Shown: piece by piece, positions 1 through 5,050 of the stretch | Layout of the letters: every line of letters starts with the position of its first letter | Numbering within the stretch: the first letter of the stretch is position 1 | Source of the DNA: Pseudomonadota bacterium | Lineage (GTDB): Bacteria; Desulfobacterota; Syntrophia; Syntrophales; JADFWA01 | Direction: 5' to 3' | Assembly (NCBI GenBank): GCA_015222855.1 | Contig: JADFWA010000070.1 | Location: forward strand, 1 to 5,050 | DNA: 5,050 nt | Made by a program: the position numbers and the translations under genes | The notes under the pieces: generated by a model | The model's input: only the letters and a program-made list of their open reading frames with translations | Databases searched by the model: none | What the model was told of the DNA's origin: nothing

Positions 1-87
1 AAGTGCTGCGGCGCGGGGATGGATCAAAGCGCTTTTCACTGCAAGGTCTGCGGAGATGTTACAGAATGGAAGAAATTATCAAATTAA
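1..87 (+). CDS. 3' end of an upstream gene with a cysteine-rich, zinc-ribbon-like C-terminus (partial)
   Basis: Frame 1 is open from the window edge to a TAA at 85-87 and gives 28 residues. They include a Cys-Cys-Gly at residues 2-4 and a His-Cys-x-x-Cys-Gly at residues 13-18, followed by a short polar tail ending in Ser-Asn. Spaced cysteine pairs followed by glycine are typical of small zinc ribbons, and the first pair would be completed by a cysteine just outside the window. The stop lies 22 bases inside the next gene, an overlap usual for co-transcribed bacterial genes and a reason to think this frame is genuinely translated. The gene's identity cannot be known from the tail. Chance is not excluded, since 28 codons is short, but the paired-cysteine pattern makes a real C-terminus the better reading. 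Confidence 0.5.
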   Translation, partial: KCCGAGMDQSAFHCKVCGDVTEWKKLSN

Positions 88-752
88 AGGCCTTCGTTTC
101 CTGGAGCGGAGGAAAAGATGCTGCTCTGTCTTATTACAGGGCGATGAAGAATTTCCATGTTACCCATCTCCTGAATATGGTAGCCGAAGACGGTCAAATC
201 TCCCGATCCCATGGCATCAGGACGGGTGTCTTGAGACTGCAGGCAGAGGCGATGGGCCTACCTGTCGTTCAGGTAAGAAGTTCATGGGAAACTTACGAGG
301 CGGAATTCAAAAAGGCGCTGCCCGGCTTGAAAGATAAAGGGATTCAGGCAGGTATCTTTGGAGACATCGATCTGGAAGAGCACAGGGAATGGGTGGAAAG
401 GGTCAGTAAAGAATCGGGGATGGAGGCTGCCTTACCCCTGTGGGGCGAGAAGAATAGGAAAAATCTCATAGACGAGTTAATAGAAGCTGGATTCGAAGCC
501 GTTGTCGTGGCTACAAAAAAGGATGTATTGGGGCCGGAATGGCTGGGACGCAGTATTGATTATGATTTTGTCAGTGATATTTCGAAGGTCAAGGGAGTTG
601 ACATCTCCGGCGAAAGTGGGGAGTATCATACCTTCGTGGTATCGGGCCCCGTATTTAAGAAGAGAATAAACATCTTGAAATCTGAAAAAATTACCAGGGA
701 TCAGCACTGTTTTCTCGATATGTCGGAATGTGAATTGGCAGAAAAGATTTGA
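66..752 (+). CDS. Dph6/MJ0570-family PP-loop ATPase (diphthine--ammonia ligase-like)
   Basis: This is a 228-residue protein of the adenine-nucleotide alpha-hydrolase (PP-loop) superfamily, close to the usual length for the single-domain Dph6-like family. The ATP-pyrophosphatase loop SGGKD is at residues 14-18. Further family signatures are HGIR (49-52), FGDID (98-102), PLWGE (124-128) and GESGEYHTF (181-189). In archaea and eukaryotes the family adenylates diphthine on elongation factor 2 and forms the amide of diphthamide. Bacteria lack that modification, so the bacterial substrate is unknown and the archaeal name should not be taken literally. I chose the ATG at 66, with a GGAG at 51-54 upstream, over the in-frame GTG at 3, because the extra 21 residues are basic, unlike the family, and overlap the upstream reading frame. 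The protein is predicted cytosolic. Its place ahead of B12 genes suggests, but does not show, a link to cobamide metabolism. Confidence 0.88.
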   Translation: MEEIIKLKAFVSWSGGKDAALSYYRAMKNFHVTHLLNMVAEDGQISRSHGIRTGVLRLQAEAMGLPVVQVRSSWETYEAEFKKALPGLKDKGIQAGIFGDIDLEEHREWVERVSKESGMEAALPLWGEKNRKNLIDELIEAGFEAVVVATKKDVLGPEWLGRSIDYDFVSDISKVKGVDISGESGEYHTFVVSGPVFKKRINILKSEKITRDQHCFLDMSECELAEKI

Positions 753-773
753 CGATAACAAAAACAGATTTTG

Positions 774-844
774 CGGGAGGGCATAAAGCCCTCCCCTACA
801 TTCATTTAAGGAAAGTCCATAGGGGCAGGGTTTAACCCCGCCCG
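774..844. repeat. Inverted pair of REP-like palindromic units (BIME-like)
   Basis: Two GC-rich hairpins sit head to head. Unit A (774-798) folds as GGGAGGGC (775-782), loop ATAAA, GCCCTCCC (788-795), a perfect 8-bp stem. Unit B (820-844) folds as an imperfect stem, GGGCAGGG (823-830) with CCCCGCCC (836-843) around TTTAA, with one mismatch. The reverse complement of unit B matches unit A at 19 of 25 positions without gaps, including the shared flanks CGGG and CCCCTA. The two are therefore diverged copies of one repeat in opposite orientation, 21 bases apart. This is the architecture of REP/BIME elements, which sit in intergenic space, can stabilise upstream mRNA ends and are often moved by RAYT transposases. 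No transposase is present here. Neither hairpin is followed by a T-run, so I do not call an intrinsic terminator. Confidence 0.65.
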
Positions 845-870
845 GAAGGCTTCATTAATCAGGCGCTGTA

Positions 871-960
871 ATGACACCGGCAGTTTTCTTAGGGGCTTAT
901 ATTACTGACATAATAGTTGGTAATCCTCACTGGTTTCCCCTGGTCAAAACCAATCTAGGA
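871..960 (+). pseudogene. Remnant of a cbiB/cobD-like gene (adenosylcobinamide-phosphate synthase N-terminus), truncated at a repeat element
   Basis: An ATG at 871 opens a frame whose first 30 residues resemble the N-terminus of CbiB/CobD, the membrane enzyme that attaches the aminopropanol (phosphate) arm to adenosylcobyric acid. The diagnostic stretch is LGAYITDIIVGNPHWFP (residues 7-23). Family members have a hydrophobic segment ending in Asp-x-x-x-Gly-Asp-Pro-x-Trp-x-Pro-His-Pro-Val. Here the Asp of GDP is Asn, and the His-Pro-Val end reads Leu-Val. Similarity ends at about residue 30 (base 960), exactly where the terminal inverted repeat of the element at 959-1172 begins. The rest of a normal roughly 300-residue CbiB is absent, and cobQ starts 242 bases later. 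Beyond 960 the frame runs on to 1176 through repeat sequence only. The match is recalled from family knowledge and is short, so chance similarity is possible. The cobalamin context and the precise break point support decay of a real gene. Confidence 0.5.
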
Positions 961-1172
961 AGCTGTCCGAGAATGCGGCTTTATGTTATTTCGACCCCTT
1001 CGTTTCTGTCATTCCGAGCGAAGCGAGGAATCTTAGTATTTACGCTCAGGGCAGGCTCCGGGAGAAATCTAAAACTTACGTATTTTCAATATAATAAGAT
1101 TTCTCGCGGAGTTTATGCTGATCGAAGCGTAGTGCTCGAAATGACAACTTTGATACGTTTTCGGACAGCTTC
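959..1172. mobile_element. MITE-like non-coding element with 12-bp terminal inverted repeats
   Basis: A 214-bp block is bounded by GAAGCTGTCCGA (959-970) and its exact reverse complement TCGGACAGCTTC (1161-1172). Nested inside are two inverted variants of the dispersed GTCATT(C/T)CGAG...GAAATCT-type repeat. The left arm is GTCATTCCGAG at 1008-1018 running to GGAATCT at 1027-1033. The right arm, on the complement, runs from 1145 back to GAGAAATCT at 1097-1105. An inner hairpin pairs 1058-1070 with 1097-1109 (12 of 13 bases). The element encodes no transposase and no convincing protein, so if mobile it would need a transposase supplied in trans. I see no clear target duplication; TAG occurs at 956-958 and at 1174-1176, but the latter is not immediately adjacent. 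The right end is 29 bases upstream of cobQ and the left end abuts the CbiB-like stub. Confidence 0.7.
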
Positions 1173-1189
1173 ATAGTGTCTTTTCACCC

Positions 1190-1195
1190 AAGAGG
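1190..1195 (+). promoter_or_regulatory. Shine-Dalgarno site of cobQ
   Basis: AAGAGG lies six bases (all T) before the ATG at 1202. It fixes that ATG as the cobQ start in preference to the in-frame ATG at 1220, which would remove residues just ahead of the conserved P-loop. Confidence 0.7.
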
Positions 1196-1201
1196 TTTTT
1201 T

Positions 1202-2725
1202 ATGAAGTGTAGATCCTTGATGGTTCAGGGAACGGCATCACATGTGGGAAAGAGTATTTTAGTTGCCGCGTTCTGCCGGATACTCAGGCAGGATGGCTAT
1301 AAGGTGGCGCCTTTTAAGGCACAGAATATGGCGCTTAACTCCTTCATCACCAGAGATGGTGGAGAGATGGGAAGGGCTCAGGTCGTGCAGGCGGAGGCGG
1401 CGGGCCTAGAACCCCATGTGGATATGAATCCTGTACTGATAAAACCGAATACGGATGTGGGAGCCCAGGTTATAATTCATGGCAGGGTTTACCAAAACAT
1501 GTCTGCAAGTCTGTATCATGAATTTAAAAAGGAGGCTATCGCGTTTGTCAGGCAGAGTTTTCAAAGACTCTCCGAAAAATATGATTTTATAGCGATAGAG
1601 GGAGCGGGATCCCCCGCAGAAATAAATCTGCGGGAAAATGACATCGTCAATATGGGTATGGCCGAAATTGCAGACTGCCCGGTTATACTGGCAGGAGACA
1701 TAGACAGGGGCGGGGTGTTTGCCTCTCTTGTTGGCACTATCGAGCTACTTTCGGAAGATGAAAGGCAAAGAGTCAAGGGTTTTATTATCAATAAGTTTCG
1801 CGGTGATATTTCGTTGTTAAAGCCAGGGCTCAATTTCCTGGAAAAAAAGACGGGGATTCCGGTACTGGGAACCATACCCTATTTTAAAGATATTTATATA
1901 CAGGAGGAAGACGGCGTGTCTCTGGAGAGGTTAATCCCTTCAGGGGGAAATGAAAAGGTTGATGTTGCCGTTATTCGCCTTCCCCATATCTCGAATTTTA
2001 CGGATTTCGACCCTTTTGAAAGAGAGCCCGATGTTCGTCTCAGGTATGTGAATTATGGTGAGAAAATCGGCAATGCAGATGTCATTATCGTTCCGGGGAG
2101 TAAAAACACCATTGATGACCTGAATTACCTGCATAATAGTGGTCATGTTCAGGAGATCCTAAGACATTACAGGAGCGGCGGATTGGTTGTTGGGATTTGT
2201 GGAGGTTATCAGATGCTTGGTGAGTATATTGAAGATCCTTACCATATTGAGACTTCTCTCGAAAGTATAAACGGCATTGGCCTTTTGCCAGTAAGAACAC
2301 TTATTGAGAAAGAAAAGGTAACATGTCAGGTCAGCGCAAATATCCATCCATCGAACCGGATTTTCAAAAATACGGATGAACTGAAGGGTTATGAAATACA
2401 CATGGGGAGAACAGAATTGCGGGATGAAAAGTACATGTTTGAAATCATTCAAAGGGAAGAAAAGCAAACTTCCACTCCCGATGGATTCATATCCGAGGAT
2501 GGAAGGGTCTGGGGAACATATATACATGGTATTTTCGACAATGACGGTTTTCGTCAAGAATTTATCAAGCGCGTAAAGCAGGCAAAAGGCATATCTGTAT
2601 CTTCGGAGGCACATGCCTCTTTCAGCTTCCAAGAGTTTAAGGAGGCACAATATGACAGGCTGGCAGAGCTTGTCAGGAATAATATCGATATGGAAGCTTT
2701 TTGCAGGATTGCGGGGTTGAGATGA
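1202..2725 (+). CDS. cobQ: Cobyric acid synthase (adenosylcobyrinate a,c-diamide amidohydrolase; CobQ/CbiP)
   Basis: This 507-residue, full-length member of the CobQ/CbiP family uses glutamine and ATP to amidate the b, d, e and g carboxylates of adenosylcobyrinic acid a,c-diamide, giving adenosylcobyric acid in the cytosol. The N-terminal dethiobiotin-synthetase-like ATPase domain has the P-loop GTASHVGKS (10-18), the KAQNMALNS motif, IEGAGSPAE (132-140), and the run INLRENDIVNMG followed by GDIDRGG. A linker with VAVIRLPHISNFTDFDPF begins near residue 255. The C-terminal class I glutamine amidotransferase domain has VPGSKNTIDDL, the nucleophile Cys333 in GICGGYQMLG, and His442 in TYIHGIFD. 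All catalytic signatures are intact. The gene ends in an ATGA overlap with cbiA, so the two are co-translated. No B12 riboswitch precedes it within the window. Confidence 0.97.
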   Translation: MKCRSLMVQGTASHVGKSILVAAFCRILRQDGYKVAPFKAQNMALNSFITRDGGEMGRAQVVQAEAAGLEPHVDMNPVLIKPNTDVGAQVIIHGRVYQNMSASLYHEFKKEAIAFVRQSFQRLSEKYDFIAIEGAGSPAEINLRENDIVNMGMAEIADCPVILAGDIDRGGVFASLVGTIELLSEDERQRVKGFIINKFRGDISLLKPGLNFLEKKTGIPVLGTIPYFKDIYIQEEDGVSLERLIPSGGNEKVDVAVIRLPHISNFTDFDPFEREPDVRLRYVNYGEKIGNADVIIVPGSKNTIDDLNYLHNSGHVQEILRHYRSGGLVVGICGGYQMLGEYIEDPYHIETSLESINGIGLLPVRTLIEKEKVTCQVSANIHPSNRIFKNTDELKGYEIHMGRTELRDEKYMFEIIQREEKQTSTPDGFISEDGRVWGTYIHGIFDNDGFRQEFIKRVKQAKGISVSSEAHASFSFQEFKEAQYDRLAELVRNNIDMEAFCRIAGLR

Positions 2726-4140
2726 AAGGATTGGTCGTGGCGGGCACGCACAGTGGCTGTGGCAAGACCACGATAGCTATGGGACTTATGGCCGCCCTCA
2801 AGAGACGGGGAATGAAGGTTGCCCCATTTAAAGTGGGACCGGACTTTATTGACCCCGGGTTCCACAAGCAGATCTGTGATCGCCCGTCTCGAAATCTCGA
2901 CGGCTGGATGCTCTCAAAAGAATACAATCAGGAGGTTTTTTACAAAAATAGCCATTCCTGCGATGTGGCTATCGTAGAGGGTGTGATGGGTCTCTTTGAC
3001 GGATATGACGGCAGATCGGAAGCCGGCTCCACGGCCGAGATGGCCAAGTGGCTATCGCTTCCCGTCCTTCTGGTTGTGGATGCCCGTAGTATGGCTCGAA
3101 GTGCGGCAGCCCTGATATATGGATTCGAAAACTTCGACAGTGAATTACAATGGGCGGGAGTTGTATTAAATCGTCTTGGAAGTGATGTTCATCTTCAATT
3201 TATCCGTGAAGCCCTTGAAGGTCATGTGAATATTCCCCTACTTGGCGGTGTTAAAAGGGAGAACAGTTTAAATTTACCGGAGAGGCACCTCGGTCTCGTT
3301 ACTCAGGACGAAAATCCCCTGGGCCCGGATTACATTGACCATCTGGCCGACTTGATCGAAGGTTCACTGAATCTGGACATGCTGCTGGACAACCTTCCTG
3401 AGCTTGATATTCCAAAAATTCCTCGGAAGCAGGAAACCCATCAAAAAACCTCCGTCAGGATTGGAGTCGCAAGAGACGAAGCATTTTGTTTCTACTATCA
3501 GGACAATTTTGATCTCCTTGAAGAATATGGGGCGGTTTTAGTCTTTTTTTCACCACTTCACGATCGCTCTCTACCGTCGGATATTGATGGTCTTTATTTA
3601 GGAGGAGGGTATCCGGAACTCTTCGCAGAAAAACTCTCGGAAAACAGAGGACTTATTGAGGAAATCAAAAAATTAGGTGACAACGGTCTCCCCATCTATG
3701 CCGAATGCGGAGGGTTTATGTATCTCACCGAGGGAATTGAGGATAAATCGCTCAACTATTATTCCATGGCGGGAATATTCCCCGTAAGGATAATAATGCT
3801 CGCTCGGCTGAAGTCCCTCGGCTACAGAGAAGTTACATTAAAGGCATCCAGTCCGCTTGGTTCGCCGGGTGAAAAAATAAGAGGGCACGAATTTCACTAT
3901 TCAGAGATTAAGGAAATAACCGGAAAGATTGACCCCGTCGTAGATCACAACAGGGTAAACCTTGTCTACCAGCTTAGTGACAGGCCTGGATTAAAAATCC
4001 GAGACGAAGGGTATATGAAGAAAAATGTCCTGGGTAGCTATGTTCACCTTCACTTCGGCAGCAACCCACGGATAGCTGAGAATTTTGTTAGGGTCTGTCA
4101 TGAAATAAGTTGTTCAATGCTGAGGAAAAATGAAACATAA
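2722..4140 (+). CDS. cbiA: Cobyrinate a,c-diamide synthase (CbiA/CobB)
   Basis: This 472-residue protein performs the glutamine- and ATP-dependent amidation of the a and c side chains of cobyrinic acid (or of hydrogenobyrinic acid in the aerobic route), upstream of CobQ. The ATPase domain has the P-loop AGTHSGCGKTT (7-17), FKVGPDFIDPGFH (36-48), VEGVMGLFDG starting at 85 (Glu86) and VVDARSMARSAAAL. The amidotransferase domain begins near IGVARDEAFCFYY (247-259) and carries LYLGGGYPE (291-299), the nucleophile Cys329 in AECGGFMYL, GHEFHYSE (388-395) and YVHLHFGS with His442 and His444. I start it at the ATG at 2722 (GGGG at 2713-2716 as a Shine-Dalgarno), which overlaps the cobQ stop as ATGA. 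The in-frame TTG at 2701 would add seven unrelated residues. It is complete, and its length is normal. CbiA is chosen over CobB only on the tentative inference of an anaerobic route. Confidence 0.96.
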   Translation: MKGLVVAGTHSGCGKTTIAMGLMAALKRRGMKVAPFKVGPDFIDPGFHKQICDRPSRNLDGWMLSKEYNQEVFYKNSHSCDVAIVEGVMGLFDGYDGRSEAGSTAEMAKWLSLPVLLVVDARSMARSAAALIYGFENFDSELQWAGVVLNRLGSDVHLQFIREALEGHVNIPLLGGVKRENSLNLPERHLGLVTQDENPLGPDYIDHLADLIEGSLNLDMLLDNLPELDIPKIPRKQETHQKTSVRIGVARDEAFCFYYQDNFDLLEEYGAVLVFFSPLHDRSLPSDIDGLYLGGGYPELFAEKLSENRGLIEEIKKLGDNGLPIYAECGGFMYLTEGIEDKSLNYYSMAGIFPVRIIMLARLKSLGYREVTLKASSPLGSPGEKIRGHEFHYSEIKEITGKIDPVVDHNRVNLVYQLSDRPGLKIRDEGYMKKNVLGSYVHLHFGSNPRIAENFVRVCHEISCSMLRKNET

Positions 4141-4858
4141 AAACGGCATTCTTTATGGAATTGGTGTAGGCCCCGGTGATCCTGAGCTGATACCACTGAA
4201 ATCCGTTCGCATCCTGAAGGGCGTAGATATTGTATTTGCAGCGTCTTCGTCAAAAAATGACTACAGTATTGCCCTGGAGATTGCCCGTCCACACCTTGGC
4301 AAAGACATCCAGACGATCAGGCTTTCATTTCCGATGACTGCCGATATCGAAAGGGAGAAACACGCATGGAGAAAGAATGCAGAGACCGTAATAAAATATC
4401 TCAATCAGGGAAAGGATGCGGCATTCATCACAATAGGCGATCCGTTGACATACTCCACTTATGGATATCTGGTTAAAGAGATAAAAAGTCTCTCGCCAAA
4501 CACAGCTATAAACACCATTCCCGGTATTACCTCCTACCAGGCAGCAGCAGCACTGACAAACACTCCTCTGGCTGAAGGCAATGAATCTCTTTTGATTTTA
4601 TCCGGTTTAAAAGAAAAAGACCGGTTAAAAAACTTGATTGGAAAAGCTGATAACATTATTCTTCTGAAAGCCTATCGCAACATGCAGGAGATATGCTCGG
4701 CAATTGAAGAGTTGGATCTGACAAATAAAACAACAGGTGTTATTCGCTGCGGCCTTGACGGCGAAGAAGTTATCACGGATATCAGGAAGATGCTAAACAA
4801 AAAGCCCCATTACTTTACAGTACTTATGATTAAAAATACCAGGACCACCACATCCTGA
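4130..4858 (+). CDS. cbiL: Cobalt-factor II / precorrin-2 C20-methyltransferase (CbiL/CobI)
   Basis: This 242-residue tetrapyrrole methyltransferase transfers a methyl group from S-adenosylmethionine to C-20 of cobalt-factor II (CbiL) or precorrin-2 (CobI), an early corrin ring step. The family's N-terminal loop is GIGVGPGDPELIPLKSVRIL (10-29). FPM at 67-69, followed by a conserved Ala-Trp near 79-80, is the hallmark that points to the C20 enzyme rather than CbiF, CbiH or CbiE. GDPLTYSTYGYL (103-114) is the second conserved SAM-site motif, and PGITSYQAAAA is the third. The start overlaps cbiA by 11 bases, with GAGG at 4122-4125 as Shine-Dalgarno, so translation is coupled. Length and motifs are normal. 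The paralogous methyltransferases are similar overall, so subfamily assignment is slightly less certain than family; CbiL versus CobI depends on whether cobalt is already inserted, which the sequence does not tell me. Confidence 0.88.
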   Translation: MKHKNGILYGIGVGPGDPELIPLKSVRILKGVDIVFAASSSKNDYSIALEIARPHLGKDIQTIRLSFPMTADIEREKHAWRKNAETVIKYLNQGKDAAFITIGDPLTYSTYGYLVKEIKSLSPNTAINTIPGITSYQAAAALTNTPLAEGNESLLILSGLKEKDRLKNLIGKADNIILLKAYRNMQEICSAIEELDLTNKTTGVIRCGLDGEEVITDIRKMLNKKPHYFTVLMIKNTRTTTS

Positions 4859-4879
4859 TCCTGCGGCCGATTTTTCCTT

Positions 4880-4908
4880 TTGACATTATTTAGGAAAAGG
4901 GGTATTAA
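4880..4908 (+). promoter_or_regulatory. Sigma70-type promoter ahead of the cobalamin riboswitch
   Basis: TTGACA (4880-4885), a perfect -35 box, is followed by exactly 17 bases and TATTAA (4903-4908, four of six to the -10 consensus) in an AT-rich stretch. The predicted start, about 4914-4920, falls right at the 5' edge of the riboswitch aptamer, as expected for a leader transcript. It lies after the cbiL stop (4858), so it opens a new transcription unit independent of cobQ-cbiA-cbiL, although read-through from that block is also possible. Confidence 0.65.
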
Positions 4909-4916
4909 TAATTTTT

Positions 4917-5050
4917 AGTTTCAGGTGCCTTTAAGGCATAAAAGGAAATCCCGTGAGAATCGGGAGTGAGCCCGTCGCTGTAATCGGGGACGAAAACCGC
5001 AAAATGTCACTGTCCAATTAATTTGGATGGGAAGGCGCGGTTAGTAGACT
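4917..5050 (+). promoter_or_regulatory. Cobalamin riboswitch (5' part; runs off the window)
   Basis: This leader RNA binds adenosylcobalamin or a related cobamide and usually represses downstream expression. The conserved core is seen in order: GGTGCC-TTTAA-GGCA hairpin (4925-4938), AAAAGGAAA (4940-4948), the TCCCG/CGGGA stem around GTGAGAAT (4949-4965), GCCCGTCGCTGTAA (4970-4983), a GTCACTG segment (5006-5012), the TCCAA/TTGGA hairpin (5013-5027) and GGGAAGGCGCGG (5029-5040). The 3' part, including the B12 box (AGYCMGGAGACC type) and the kissing-loop and expression platform, would lie beyond 5050. So does the regulated gene, which on this strand is probably another cobalamin biosynthesis or uptake gene. 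The mode (termination or ribosome-site sequestration) cannot be judged here. Confidence 0.92.

Noticed and set aside
3..65. GTG at 3 as the start of the PP-loop gene
   Set aside because: The extra 21 residues are basic and unlike the family, and they overlap a better-supported upstream frame; the ATG at 66 has a GGAG upstream and gives the normal family length.
775..795. Perfect 8-bp GC hairpin as a rho-independent terminator of the PP-loop gene
   Set aside because: It is followed by CCTACATTC rather than a T-run, and a second related unit nearby shows it belongs to a repeat family.
871..1176. Open frame of 101 codons as an intact hypothetical gene
   Set aside because: Only the first 30 codons have any family resemblance (CbiB-like). 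The remainder translates the inverted-repeat element, so I record a gene remnant plus an element rather than a functional protein.
2159..2650. Minus-strand open frame of 163 codons inside cobQ
   Set aside because: It lies opposite a fully conserved amidotransferase domain, with no recognisable protein features; it is a shadow of the cobQ reading frame.
2701..2721. TTG at 2701 as the cbiA start
   Set aside because: It would add seven residues not seen in the family. The ATG at 2722 gives the usual short lead into the P-loop and an ATGA overlap with cobQ.
4840..4898. Terminator after cbiL (CAGGA/TCCTG hairpin, or TTTTCCT/AGGAAAA at 4872-4878 and 4892-4898)
   Set aside because: The first stem is only 5 bp and 13 bases away from the T-run; the second is AT-rich, has a 13-base loop and overlaps the promoter. 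Neither is convincing.

Overview
The window carries a cobalamin (vitamin B12) biosynthesis segment, with every recognisable gene on the + strand. Three tightly coupled genes, cobQ/cbiP (1202-2725), cbiA/cobB (2722-4140) and cbiL/cobI (4130-4858), overlap by 4 and 11 bases and form one translationally coupled block. They are followed by a good sigma70-type promoter (4880-4908) and the 5' part of a cobalamin riboswitch (about 4917 to the window edge), which must control another gene or operon beginning beyond 5050.

Layout: 1-87 holds the last 28 codons of an upstream gene with a cysteine-rich, zinc-ribbon-like tail. It overlaps the start of a PP-loop ATPase of the Dph6/MJ0570 family (66-752). 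The stretch 753-1201 has no intact gene but is not empty. It holds two inverted copies of a REP-like GC-rich hairpin (774-844), a short reading frame that resembles the N-terminus of CbiB/CobD (871-960), and a roughly 214-bp non-coding element with perfect 12-bp terminal inverted repeats (959-1172). That element ends only 29 bases before cobQ and begins exactly where the CbiB-like similarity stops. My reading is that a cbiB gene once stood next to cobQ and has been reduced to a stub at a repeat-element junction.

How the genes work together: CbiL methylates C-20 of the early (cobalt-)precorrin-2/factor II macrocycle. CbiA amidates the a and c side chains of cobyrinic acid, and CobQ/CbiP amidates b, d, e and g of the adenosylated diamide to give adenosylcobyric acid. 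CbiB, the next step (attachment of the aminopropanol arm), is the activity suggested by the stub. The Dph6-like ATPase is probably an amide- or adenylate-forming enzyme of unknown substrate.

Organism: a bacterium, judged from the Shine-Dalgarno sites, the bacterial riboswitch, the REP-like repeats and the dispersed GTCATTCCGAG-type repeat. An anaerobic Desulfobacterota-like (deltaproteobacterial) lineage is plausible, but this is an impression from gene content and repeat style. The aerobic versus anaerobic B12 route cannot be settled from these three genes alone.
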